A stretch of DNA of 64,000 nt from Symsagittifera roscoffensis (Eukaryota; Xenacoelomorpha; Acoela; Convolutidae), in assembly GCF_963678635.1 (NCBI RefSeq), contig NC_087068.1, positions 48,005,785-48,069,784 of the forward strand, given 5' to 3'. The position numbers and the translations under genes are program-made. Below, one piece after another: positions 42,809 to 54,625 of the stretch. The notes below the pieces were generated by a model. It did no database searches and was not told the DNA's origin. It was given only the letters and a program-made list of their open reading frames with translations. Within the stretch, counting starts at the first letter, position 1; every line of letters begins with the position of its first letter.

Positions 42809-43432
42809 GTAATTAATTAATTTCTATTTGCCTTATTTGTGAGCACGAATTTCAAAAAATTTTGATTTTTTGTGGAATTTTTTTTGGAAAGCAATTTCTA
42901 TTTGTGGGCGAAAAAATTTTTTTTTTGTGGGCGAAAAAAATTTTTTTTGTGGGCGATTTTTTTTTGTGGGCGAAATTTTTTTTTTTTTTTGTGGGCGAAA
43001 AAAATTTTTTTTTGTGGGCGATTTTTTTTTGTGGGCGAAATTTTTTTTTTTTTTTTTGTGGGCGATTTTTTTTTTTGCGGACGATTTTTTTTTTGTGGAC
43101 AATTTTTTTTTTTTTGGAAAAAAAAAATTTTTTTTTTGTTCGAAAAATTTTTCGGGCGAAAAAGTGTTTTTTTTTTTTTTTTTTGCAAAAAAATTTTTTA
43201 ATTTTTTTTGGGATTTTTTTTTTTGTGTTGGTCGATTTTTTTAATGATGACTAATTTTTAAGGTCACACCTGGCCTTCATGTCATTTTTTTTTTGTTGCA
43301 CCTGACCTTCAAGTTAACATGATGTAGCTCCTAAAAAACACAAAACCACAGATTGCATTTGGTTCTTTTTTTACCACCACACATTAGTGATCATCAAAAA
43401 ATTGATTAGAAATCATATAATTATATTTATAG
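42809..43432 (+). other. Probable 624-bp spliceosomal intron in polB with A/T and GTGGGCG repeats
   Basis: The donor is G/GTAATT at 42808-42814 and the acceptor TTATATTTATAG ends at 43432. Removing it keeps the frame (phase 1) and joins two family-like polymerase segments. Inside, 42900-43100 is a degenerate array of GTGGGCGAAAAAA and long T runs, palindromic in A/T. Apparent frames in it (Phe-rich on plus, Lys-rich on minus) are artefacts. An unspliced insertion is the alternative. Confidence 0.7.
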
Positions 43433-44166
43433 ATTGCAGAAAATTATCGGCGAAGGGTGTATCGAAAGCTGCTCAGAAGATGTTGAGCCATCAGCGATAT
43501 CGAGACACCTTGACCTCTGGCTCGTTATTCAAAACTGAAAACAGTCGAATCGCATCCGAGTCACACAATCTGCAAACAGTGACTTCGACGAAAACATCGT
43601 TATCAGCTTTTGATGACAAACGCTACATCCTCGATGATGGTCAGCAGACTCTTCCCTACGGTCACAAAAACATCTTGGGTCAAACTGTGATTGGCATTGA
43701 TGATAGTGATGACAACACAGCCGCTGTTAATTCTGACCCAACCGATGATGACGATTTGGAAAAATGGATGCCATTTTTTGAAGATCGTCAACAGCCAGTG
43801 TCGTGGGATTGTGACGATTTCCTAGATGGGGTGTCTGAAGAATTCGCTAACACTCAAAACATTAATTGGGACCATCCGGAAATTGATGATGAATACTCTG
43901 AGGATAGTTTTGCTGTTGAGAACACACAACCACATCGCTCGCTTCGACAACTGATGGACCAGGTCAATAGCAGTTGGCAAACTCCACACCCCGGTCTGAT
44001 TCGGGCAGCAGAAACCAACGACAGTGATATTGATAGCGGGGATATCGCGGATCTGGAGGCCAATACTTCCGATGAGGACGAGTCGGCATTCTTCAACGAT
44101 TCGTTTTTCGATTATGAAGCAGTTGAAGTAGAAGAACCACGGTCAAAAAATCGACGAATAGATTAA
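43433..44166 (+). CDS. polB: DNA polymerase B, C-terminal exon with acidic tail
   Basis: The exon starts at 43433 in the frame that follows the predicted splice. Its first 80 codons (KLSAKGVSKAAQ, SHNLQTV, FDDKRYILDDG, LPYGH) match the usual C-terminus of Polinton polymerases. About 165 further residues follow, very rich in Asp/Glu with scattered Trp and Phe (LEKWMPFFED, DDFLDGV, FFDYEAVEVEE). They end in RSKNRRID. This tail is longer than I expect for the family and resembles an acidic activation domain or a DNA-mimic surface. Its role is unknown. Confidence 0.8.
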
Positions 44167-44506
44167 AACACAAAAAACACCACATTAACTTTTGTATAGT
44201 AAATAAAATTCAGTTATTTAATATGAGAATTGTCTGTACATAAAATTTGACCTACCGTTTATTCCGCGTTTAGTGTGTATTTAAGTGCGAGATTTTGTTC
44301 AGCTTTGGAACTCAGTTAATCTGGGATATAAACATTTTCATTTAAGCGATAGTGTCTTAAGCATACTTTTGTATGTATTTGTATGTATTTTGAGTTTGAA
44401 TCAAAGTTTTAAGAAGAATTGAGCAAACAGTCTATAGCGCAGTTAAACACTCCGGCTGGTTTCAGAACAAAGATTTGGCAAATCCTTTCCCGCTCCAAAC
44501 ATGTAA
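44167..44506. other. Right subterminal arm, 3' UTR of polB
   Basis: 340 non-coding bases lie between the polymerase stop and the right inverted repeat, AT-rich, with a polyadenylation signal near the start. Confidence 0.5.
44202..44207 (+). terminator. Polyadenylation signal of polB
   Basis: AATAAA lies 36 bases after the polymerase stop codon, a normal position for a compact transcript end. Confidence 0.6.
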
Positions 44507-44713
44507 CCACAACGTTCAGTGGGAATACTCAATAATATACCGAAGTTTTACATGAGGACTATTGGGTATAAAATTATATGTGGTGACAATTAGGATTATT
44601 ACATGGTGACCATTGCTGATCATTTAATACATGGTGACCATTATGATTTATACCTAATGGTCATCCATGTATGACAACCCCCCCCGATCCTAACGCACTA
44701 TATGCATACTACT
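44507..44713 (-). repeat. Right terminal inverted repeat, 207 bp
   Basis: Its reverse complement matches 25901-26161, ending AGTAGTATGC on the minus strand. It lacks the 50-bp internal duplication of the left repeat and has a run of 8 C instead of 12 G. Confidence 0.92.
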
Positions 44714-44719
44714 CAATAG
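44714..44719. repeat. 6-bp target-site duplication, right
   Basis: CAATAG, identical to 25895-25900, directly abuts the right end of the Polinton. Confidence 0.93.
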
Positions 44720-47700
44720 ATCTCATAAGATTAACTTCGAAACACACAACACTTACACTTTGAAAAAGGCATTTGAAACTTTCTCATTGATCTATAAACT
44801 CTGATAAAATTTGAACATATATTTACTGCTCAAGATATATAAAACGTATATTCAACCAATATATCAAGTTTGTGCAAGAAAAACTAATTAGTTCTGTGTT
44901 TCTGCCAATTGCAATAAACTGAAAATCAATCTTTAACTTTTTTGCTAAACAGTTTTTTTCGCAAAACATTTGCGCAAAAAAACTTATTAGTTTTGTGTTT
45001 CTGCCTATTGCATTGAACTGAAAATCATTAAATAATTTTTTTTCAGCTGGGTACAAAGTTTTTGTGGTCTGTCGCACTGATAAATTTGTGAGCATGATAA
45101 GGAGAAAAGACAAAGGCTTGGTTGAATCATAGCCAACAGACTGCTGAGAAGTTTTTCACGAATGCATAGAGCCCAGCATATTTTACGTTTCAAGTCGTCA
45201 GATTAAAATACAAAACATTTTCTCTTATGTTTTACAGTTCCACGTAAAATTCGATCTTTTTCCAACATTCGGTCTTTTTCTAATGTTTTTTGTGAAGTTC
45301 ATCTGAAAAGAATAAGAGATGCAATCGAAGTCTCTCAGAAGTTAAAATGAAGTTCAAGAAACAACTTTAGGCAATTTCCAGCATCGTTAACGAACGAAGC
45401 AGGGTTAAACAAATAAGTCAAATGAATGCGAAAACGAATATTTCAACGAAGAAGAAACAAATGCATCCATATTTTGCTCAGCAATAAAAAAAAACCATGT
45501 GAAAGATGCTCCAATACTCTTCCAGTATTTGGACTCAACAGTGTTCGGTATTTTATGAACGTTTTCGAATCATCTGACACTCCCTATCTAATCAACGAAA
45601 ACAATCGAATCTTCAGTTATCAAAGAAGCCATTGACTGGCCTCTTTTCAATTTTGGGGACATTCAATTCTGATTATTATGAAGTTTTTACTGAGAGCTAC
45701 GTTTTCTAAAAAAGTTTAAGGCCATTACAAGAAATGATAGTCTGTATACGAGAAGTTTGATACTGCTAACAAGCTCGAAGAACAATAACTATTACTGGTT
45801 TTTACATCAAATTGACAAATTGAAGAATTGCAACCTTCTCGATAAAAATGTCAAGGAAAATTGAGTTCAAGAAAAGGCAAGCGACAAAAAAAAACTTTGC
45901 GAAAACTTTTGCAAATGCTTTTGCAACTCATACAGGATTGTAAAACTTCAACTATTTAGTATCAACCTAAGTACAGGAAAAAATGATAACATCTCGCAAT
46001 TTTCTACAGTCGTGTAACATCAAAGTTGTGGTTCCAACTCTTGCTTGACGTGGTTCCATAATTGTTTATACAAGTTCCCTGACTTAATCCTTTCTTCTCG
46101 AGTAGGAGTGTCTTGCCTGAAAAAACACGGAAAGATATGATTGGTGGTTCGTCAATCGTTTTTACAAGAAAAAATGTAAAAAACGATATGCTTATCCGAA
46201 AATTGAACAACTTGAGATTTCGAGTCAACTCTGTGCGTTTTTTTATGTGTCAGGATATGCCCAAAGGCTTTTATACAAGCTGAGTCACAATGTAGAAGCG
46301 CAAAAACTGACGGCAAAGCAAAATGGAATAGCCAGATCACAAGGCAAAACTGAATGCTACTGCACGACAGGAACTCTGATTGCTAGAGTGCTGATAGATA
46401 TAGTAACAACCGTCCAATTTTTTCGGAGCAGTAATTTTTACTTTTGTTTCTGTCCTTGTAAAGAAGCTATCCTTATCATCCTAACCTGACTGATCAAAAC
46501 GTCAAACAAAGAACCAACATGAAAGTAAATTGATAAACTTCGAAAAGAATACACCCAAGAAAAAAGCTATTTCAAAGAGAAATGTATGAGGGAGTGACGT
46601 TGGTGAAAATGTAATATTCTAATCAATTGAAAGTAACGTAGACAAGAAAAATCAAGCTAAGCAAAAATTCCCCTCATTAAAAATCTTGCTACTAGTTCAC
46701 TCTTGCATAACATCATCATAAACTAATGTTCGGCTATGTGCAATACACGTTCAATGTTCCAGATGAACAACAAGCAAAAAAATCTAATTTTTAACCTGTT
46801 TTCAAAACACCGACGTTACTGTTAACCAAAAAAAAATATGCGGTTGCTATAACTTAAGCAAAAGCAAAAAATTTCGATATCGAGCTTCAGTTTATCCAAA
46901 AGGTTACTTATAAGACCATTTTTTCAAGTGCCTTCTGTATCTTGGTCTACAGTGTGAAAAAAATTCAGCGATTTGTACAAAACACAAAGTGTAAAATATT
47001 CAACAACTTTGAATAGTCTTTTGCTGCTTCTAATCACCCTTTTATTAAAATCTTTTATCTGTTGTGGTAGCTCAAACAAAAAAATACTAGAAACAAAGTT
47101 CTTATTGTTTTCAAACATTGGAAGAACAAAGCAGACAACAACAAGTATTTGGCGACCAAAAAAAACCATAAAGCCATCAACAACCAGCACCTTAAGAGAT
47201 TCAAAAAGTTAGCTTAAAATTAGTTTGAACGGAACTTGTTAGATCTAAGGTAGAAAATTGTGAACCGATTAAAAATAGGATTCCTTATACAACAGTACGC
47301 CAAGTTGGATACCTTGGAATTGTTTTATAATTTTTTGATAGATTTTGCAGCCTGAACAAATTTGAAGAATTCGAAATGTACAACCGAAATTTTCTACTAG
47401 GCGTTGGAAGAAATAAACTTATTTGAATGTATCCTCCCCCGCAAACCAGCAGAATGGGCTCAAAAAATAATTGTCGAGGCGATTTGTAAGCAGAATCGAA
47501 AAACCACTTTTTCACCCGTACTTGCTGCTCTAAATATAAAAATATGACAAAAGAAACCAAAATTTTTCAAGGAGGAAATCCGATGCACCGAAATACTGTG
47601 TTTTTTGAAGTTAGTGTCTTTTTGCTGTTACGATAGTTACAGACAAAAGAATAAACTTAGCAGAAATTAACCAAAAAAAACTAACATGGAAATTTCTGAA

Positions 47701-49132
47701 AATGGACCGATGGCGAAGTATCGACAAGTATCGGACGAGGTTGTGAACAGTCAACTAATAGAAGCTTTAAAAATATGAACCAAAAAATGGCAATTTATGA
47801 ACAAACTTTAGAAAAAAACTGAGCTATTTTGGTCATTACAAGTTGAATGTGATGGAATACATACTAAAAATCTACACTTGTAAGCGAATATTTAGTTAAA
47901 TTGTATAAGATGCAGTAAAACGGTTCTTTTTTTTCTGTAATCAAACTTTTTTGAACAATTGATTCTTTTTGAATGCTGCGCTTGGGTTGGCATTATTATT
48001 GTTTCTGGTAACCTATAAACTAATTAAAACTTAAGCCTCATGTAATCGGCAGTTTTTTTTTAATTTTGGCGCTAACTTTTTTTTGAATTATACTGTCTTA
48101 TTTTCTAAAACTCCCTATCCAAATACACAGAGTGAAGACCTGAAACTCTTTAACTTTTCCTATGAATGGAGGTTGTCACACCCTCGCCGCGCTGTCTCAC
48201 TCCGACATAGACTAGAATGCTATTTCCTTAATTTAGATTTTTTTTAAATGAAAAAAAAAATCCTAAAATTTTTTTAAAATCAGAGTTTCTAATACACTCT
48301 GAACTTTCAAATATATAATAGCAAGTTTTTAATGTGTATATTTTTTCTCTTTTGTGCACATTTTGGCTCTAAATTTCCTTTTAAGCCAAAATCAGATGTT
48401 TAGCTATTTATTCTTTTTAAACACCTACTCTCATTCATCTTAGTGTTTTAGTAAATGGGACAAATTTTTCAATACTATAATCAACAAAAATTCTTGAAAA
48501 ATGTTTTAAACATATTTAAGACTCTTATATGACGAAGACTCATATGAATGAAGTCAAACTCGTTGTCAGTGTTTCTGTTGCATCCCAGGACATCTTTTAC
48601 AGAATTTTGGTTATGCAACCAAATCCAATGTGTTTTTTTTTTGGAAAATGTTTGGTTCCCAACTCGATCTATCGGTCACGATTGCCTTCTTTGGTAGATC
48701 CTCGTTACTGCTCGTAGACTATAACCTACTTCTCACTAAAAACAACAAGAAGACAGTTTTTTTCAGACAGTAAAACACTATTTTCTGGTCAAACTGTGCC
48801 CGATGGTTCGACCAGAATTGAAAAAAGTGTTTGGGCCGATTCAAAGACAGTTGTACAATTTCGACAGCTCGATGATGGTGAAAATGCTTTAGGAAAGATT
48901 TAATTGAAATCAATGGGATTAATAAGGAAATAAACAGGTTGTAATTGTTACAGGTAGGAAGGTCATTAAAATTTTAAAAAAAAATCTTTTTAACTCTCCC
49001 AACAGATAGTAATAAGTCTCTTCTACGTATAACTTTTTTAAACAAACGCAAATTTTTTGGTGAATAAATGAAAAAAAAACTATTATGCCTGTGTCCTTTT
49101 TCCGTTTTCAAGCAATTAAAAACCTATCTTGT
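44720..49132. other. AT-rich flank, no supported gene
   Basis: Frames are short and unrecognised. A 57-60-bp direct duplication (about 44872-44933 and 44972-45031, TTCTGTGTTTCTGCC / TTTTGTGTTTCTGCC) is present and explains the internally repetitive minus frame there. No RNA gene was seen. Confidence 0.4.
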
Positions 49133-50503
49133 CCCGGATCGAGATGCTCGACTTATCTTTCGACTTTCAAAGTCGAGAAAGTGCAGTTTTGCGACTGCTA
49201 TTCCGCGGTCGAGAAGCAATTTTAAGTCGAGCACAAAGTCGAAACGTACCCAATTTTGCTAGAGCAAGTCAAAAAATATTGGTCGAAAAAGTTAAAACAT
49301 AGGTCGCAAAACTCGAAACACACGATTCTGGTCGAGAAAGTCGAAACATACCCGCTTTTTGTCTATACGAAATATATGTCCAACACAGTCAAAACATAGC
49401 TCGAGCACGGTCGAAACAAAAATCGAGCACAGTCATAACATACCCGAATTTGGTCGAGAAATCCAAAACATAGGTCGAGCAAAGCCGAAAAATAAGTCGG
49501 GCCTAGTCGAAACATAAGTCGAGCACCGTCGAATTATGGACAGTTTGAGCCGAGTCGGTCAAACTATATCTAGCCTGGGTCGAGACGGTCGAAACATATC
49601 CTTTTTTGCTCGAGTTGGTCGAAAAATGAAACGCAACCTCGACCCGGGAGGGCTTCCTCCTAATACATTCAGGTCTTCCTCTCGATAAAAAGAGCTGTGC
49701 TGTTCTGGCTTTTGAAGAAAGTTATTATTCACTGATCTCGGGTAGTTTTTCTTGAACCAGACAAAAATTTATTTGATAACAGACTCAGCAAAAAATAAAG
49801 CCCACATTTTTGTAATCTAGAGAGCTGACATAATGATTACAAGTCGCACAGTTAGACACGTCGCTTGAAACAAATTTTTAATGGATCAAATAAAATCTGA
49901 TGTTTGTCGAGAAAGTCAAGACAGTCGTTTCATCCCCATTTTTGGTCGAGAAAATTGAAACATTTCTATACGGATTCGAACAAACAATTATATAAAAAAA
50001 TTAAGAGAATTGCAATATTTAAAATAAAATTAAATCAAAAAAATCGATTATATTGAAAACAAAATTGGATCAAAAAATTTTTGAAAGATTTTTGTTCTTG
50101 TCTATATGAGGTCGAAAAAAAACATTTTTATTTAAAATTGTCGGTCGAGAAAGTCGAGAAAGTCCAAACCTATCAGTTTATGGTCAAGAAAGAATCGAAG
50201 AAGTTGAGAAACGTATCTATCCGGGGTGGAACAAACAAATTTTCAAAGATATAAATACTGCTGCTCGAGAAAGTAAATTTTGGTCGAAAAAGTCGAATCA
50301 TATCGAATTTTGATCGAGAAAGTTGGAACATATCTGAGCTTAGTCCAAAAGAGCTGAACACTTTTTTGTTGGGTCGAGAAAGTCGAAACATACCGAAATT
50401 TGGTCGAGAACGCCGAAATATTCCAAAAATTTATCAAGAAAGTCGAGACATACCAATTTTTGGTCGAGAAAGTCGAGACATAAACTGAGCACCTCGATCC
50501 GGG
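49133..50503. mobile_element. TCGA-rich minisatellite element with inverted-repeat ends
   Basis: The left end CCCGGATCGAGATGCTC and the reverse complement of the right end CCCGGATCGAGGTGCTC match, and similarity extends to about 34 bases. Between them are dozens of degenerate units around GGTCGAGAAAGTCGAAACAT (49140-49640 and 49910-50480), split by about 250 bases of ordinary AT-rich DNA. A further terminus-like CTCGACCCGGGAG sits at 49637-49649. The short frames translate the repeat only. It may be a foldback-type or other non-autonomous element. No clear target duplication was found. Confidence 0.55.
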
Positions 50504-51300
50504 GTGTAAAAAATTTTAATTTTAACGAATCTCTTGAAAAGAAACGAATAAATCTGAAACTAACAAAATTGCAATTTGTAAAAGTTTTGAAGTTCGAATG
50601 AATTTTTTCCCTCTTTAACTCACTTTAATGCAGTTCGGCTAATTAGAAAATCAATGGTAGTGCACTAATGGTAAAGCGCACTGGTAAAGCCAGATGATTT
50701 ATTATTTAATAATTTGCGATCCAAATTTGCTTTAATTATACAGCTTGAACCATCCAATTTCGACTTTGATATCTTTTTCGTCTGTTTTTTTTTGTGATTT
50801 AACAAACCTTTGAGCCGCGGATCAAAGCTTGAGCCGAAATTTTTTAAGTACTTTTTTGATGTTAGTGCTTTCGATAGATTTCAATTCACTGATCAGGTCA
50901 AGATGAAGCCTTCAAAATTCTAAACTTTATTCTAAGGCGAACTGGAAAAAAAAACAATTTTTGTTTAAAAAAAACTATCTTCAATTCATTTCATTCAGGA
51001 TAGATTTCTGGGCCGTACAAAAATGTCACTTTTTGTCCATGATAATGGAAGCTTGAGATTTTTCGCAAAATAATTCACCCAAATTGACCATATTAGCAGA
51101 TTTTGGACCCCACAACTTCTAAAAAAGTACACAGTTTTTTTTTCCAATTTTAGGCATGCATCATATTTGGAACGTCAAATTTGAAGTCAATCTAAACTCA
51201 GTCGTAACTTTTTTTAGCTTTTGACGAAAGTCAAAGTTTATCCACTTCAGTAACTTTGCAATTGCGCGAAAACTTTCTCATGGAAGTAAATCAGTGCGCG
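50504..51300. other. AT-rich sequence, nothing recognised
   Basis: No gene, RNA or repeat that I can support. Confidence 0.4.
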
Positions 51301-52060
51301 CAATGCGGCTCAATCGATAATAATCGATCATAAGGTATGTCTGCATAGAAAAAAAAATCGAAGAGTTGTTTTATCGTTAATCGTTTATAATTTAATTATA
51401 AAGCAAATGATCGATTGTAAAGTTCCATTGATAATAATCGATTATAAGGGATTATATAGGCATATCTCTCTACAAAAATAATTGATTAGAAAATTAGTTC
51501 CAATCTGAAACAATCAATTATAATGGATAACAGATCAATTAAAAATAAATGAAAGTAGAAAAAATTTAACCCATTTAAAAAAGATTATAATGGATTGTTA
51601 GAGATTACAATGAAATAAGATAAATTTTTGTGGATAATAGGCTGTATTTCGAAAACTTGGGAGCAAATAGCCCAAACTTAAACGTTGCAATCGCCAAAGT
51701 TGTTTTCCATTTGGCTGCAGCGAAAATGTGTATTGTTTTCACTTTTCGTTTTTTTTCTATTTTTCCCTTCCCCCTGACTACTTAAACTAACTCCTACCAT
51801 CCCTACTTCCTTCTTATACCATAGTCCTAGTTCTAATAGTCCGAGGAAATTAGTTTTGCATAACTAGAAATTGAGTGGGCTGTGAGTAATGCAGAAAAGC
51901 TGCAAATTTTCTAATTAACAGAGATTATAATCCAACTTATTCCTCTAAAAAGGATTTCAATTTTTTTTCATATGAAGTTTCTGAAAAAAAATGGATTATA
52001 ATCGATTGCCTGTTCCCATGTCTAATTATAATTGATCGATCAAAAATCGATTATGAATGA
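51301..52060. repeat. Degenerate field of TAATCGATTATAA-like words
   Basis: ATCGATTATAA and its reverse complement recur irregularly (for example near 51320, 51435, 52000 and 52040), interspersed with AT-rich DNA. It may be a decayed minisatellite or a cluster of homeodomain/ATCGAT-type sites. No regular period was seen. Confidence 0.35.
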
Positions 52061-54400
52061 TAATTAAAAAATATGTTTTATTTATCTTTTGCAGTGAAAT
52101 TGATCAGTACTTATGGTGAGCGATTACATTATTTCAACATTACGCGGCCAATCTGTGCATTTTGTGAAATTTAAACGGATTCCGCTATAGGCCAAAAACA
52201 GATTTGTTGTGAAATCCTCAATTTTACTACTCTTCTTTGACCTTCTGTGCTGTTTTAAATTCCACGAACAAAAGCTATAAAACAGTGTACCACTCAAAAG
52301 AGCTAAAAACAAAGAGGATTTTGTGGAGTCCGCAATAGTTATTGTGGAATCCGGAACAGTTTGTGGAACCCGCCAGCAATAATAAAATACAGATGTAGAA
52401 AAATTGTGCAGTTGCTGTAAGCGGAATACGTAATTGTTAAACGGAATACGCACTTTTTTGCTGATTCCACATGCATATTTAATAAGGTTTTAATTTAAAT
52501 CTCAATTACTGCTAACAGTTGAACTAATAATTGAAAAATCAAACAATTGACCTCATTTCTTGTCAAGTTATCATCTAGAACGTTCCAAATTCCTGCCCCC
52601 AACATCTTCGATCTCAATTCATGCCAACTTATACCCAACTTCGATCTCTTTTCACGCCAAGTTCGATCTCAAATCTTGTCAGGTTCAATCTCATTTCCTG
52701 CCTCACATCAAACATCGATCTCATTTCTATTGCTCCCAATTGCTTCAATCTCAATTCCTTCCATCCCATTCCACCGCTCACCCCAATCATCTCATCTTAT
52801 ATACTGATGACTTGAAATCGCTCAACCCCCAATACAATCCCAAATAAATTTTTTATTATGTGTTTTTTTCCAAATCGATCTCGACAAATTTGTTTGCTGG
52901 GAAGTTCCCCAAAGTACAAAAAGTGATATCCAGAGATTTGTTCGTGGATTCAGCTGCCGATGGTCCTGAGTTTTGTTTTCTGCATTACTAGATAATAATT
53001 CAAGCTCTAGCGTTTAATTTTTTATACGCAACAACTGGTTTTGTTGACAAATAAACAAAATTGCGGATTCCACTAACAATTGGGGAATCCTATTATAATT
53101 TGCGAAAACCGCCCACAGTTGCCTAATCCAGAATAATAAGCTATATTTTTTGTAGCGGAAAAATATCTGTGCACAATTTGGCCTCTTAATGAAATTTTAT
53201 TAAAAAATATGAACAAATGCCATCAAAAGAAGCAGTAGCGTTTAATTTTTTATACGCAACAACTGGTTTTGTTGACAAAAAAAAACAAAATTGCGGATTC
53301 CATTAAAAATTGGGGAATCCTATTATAATTTGCGAAAACCGCCCACAGTTGCCTAATCCAGAATAATAAGCTATGTTTTTTGTTGCGGATTTCGAGAAAA
53401 ATTAAATGTGCCGACAAAATTTGCGTGAGAAGTTTTTGTTCGCGGAATCTGCGGAGATTTTGCTATTGGAATTCATTTACACTTTCGAACATGCTGGAAT
53501 CCAAGAACATACAGACACCAAACTGTGCAAAGATCCTGTGCACAATTTGGCCTCTTAATGAAATTTTATTTAAGAAATATGAACATATGCCATCAAAAAG
53601 AAGCAGTGCACAAACAATTAAACTTTGTAATTCGTTTTTGATTATACTTTACAACTTCTTTGAATCTAATAGCATGCTTTAATTTTCTATCAAGTGGATA
53701 ATTCGAACTGGATGACTCAAATCGTTTTGACCAATAAAAGCATATATAAAAAGCAATGATAATCAGCATTTTTGTTTAATGACTGATTTTCTTAGAATCG
53801 AAATACTAAAACTTTTCAATTCCTTTTTGATGCTGTTAAAACCCTAGTGGCTCTTATTATACATTCTATCTTTGATTTCAATTTTTTTAACTGCGCTCCT
53901 TTTGTTATTTATCAAGTCTGGCAGTTAAGGCAAGATGATAAGCATTTCATAGCAATAACACTTTAAATCAGTCGCATAATTCGATTAAGGTGATATTCGG
54001 AAATGGTGAATTTTTTAAGTTTCGTCAACTACATTTTGGTTATAGCACACGTTGATGTGAATCTATTGTAAACTGCCAAAAAATTACTACTTTTTTCAGT
54101 TTGTTCCTTTTTTCAACTGTTGTTATGCAAAATTAAACCGTAACTAACCTAATATTACCTAAAAACAAACTTGTAAGACAGAAAAACACAAACTTTGTTC
54201 TTTTAATATATGTAGACACGAAAAGTCTGCTCAATTTTTTCTCTGATATATTCTTATTTTTAACAAAGGCTAAAACTGTGGCTTCAAATTTGTTTACATA
54301 GTTTTCTAGAATTTTTTTACTCTACAAGGTATAGAAACTCCTATCATCTTTCTTTGAATGAAAAAAAAAATTGCATTTAATACCAAATTCCGATAATAGT
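52061..54400. repeat. Mosaic of short repeats, no gene
   Basis: A 146-bp direct repeat occurs at 53008-53153 and 53236-53382. A second, about 68 bp (GTGCACAATTTGGCCTCTTA), occurs at 53169-53236 and 53538-53606. GGAATCCG/GGATTCCGC words recur at 52170-52450. A CGATCTCAATTC-type minisatellite of about 30 bp lies at 52545-52760. No supported coding region was found. Confidence 0.5.
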
Positions 54401-54409
54401 ACTCTTGCA

Positions 54410-54625
54410 AGAATCTTTCAAGAACCTTGCAAGATAAACATACGTTGTCAAGATTCTTGCAAAATCATAAAGATAATCTTGCAAGATCTTGCAAGATATC
54501 ATTGGCTCTCGTCTATTCTTGCAAGATAAACATACGTTGTCAAGACTCTTGCAAGATGAAGATAATCTTGCAAGATCTTGCAAGATCTTGCAAGATACCA
54601 TTGGCTCTCGACCATTCTTTCAAGA
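54410..54625. repeat. Palindromic TCTTGCAAGA array
   Basis: The perfect palindrome TCTTGCAAGA recurs many times, alone and in tandem (CTTGCAAGAT), within two larger copies that each contain ATAAACATACGTTGTCAAGA and TTGGCTCTCG. Both strands have short open frames that merely translate it. Confidence 0.75.

Larger units (their letters stand above)
25901..44713. mobile_element. Polinton/Maverick virus-like DNA transposon, 18.8 kb
   Basis: The element is bounded by long inverted repeats beginning AGTAGTATGCATATAGTGCG and by a perfect 6-bp duplication. It contains every hallmark Polinton gene: protein-primed family-B DNA polymerase, retroviral-type integrase, FtsK/A32-like packaging ATPase, adenain-type cysteine protease, and major and penton-like minor capsid proteins, plus ten smaller genes. 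Length, repeats and gene content match the family. A leftward array and a rightward pair diverge from 36305-36790. Two lesions are visible: an in-frame TAA in the polymerase and a frameshift in one small gene. The copy is recent but perhaps no longer autonomous. Confidence 0.97.

Noticed and set aside
42862-43254. Phe-rich plus-strand frames and Lys-rich minus-strand frames, up to 130 codons
   Set aside because: They translate the A/T-run and GTGGGCG array within the predicted polymerase intron; overlapping frames are all open because the sequence is simple.
44823-45113. 96-codon minus frame with an internal repeat
   Set aside because: The repeat comes from a 57-60-bp DNA duplication. There is no domain.
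50173-50437. Short minus frames with FRLSRP-like repeats
   Set aside because: They are translations of the TCGA minisatellite only.
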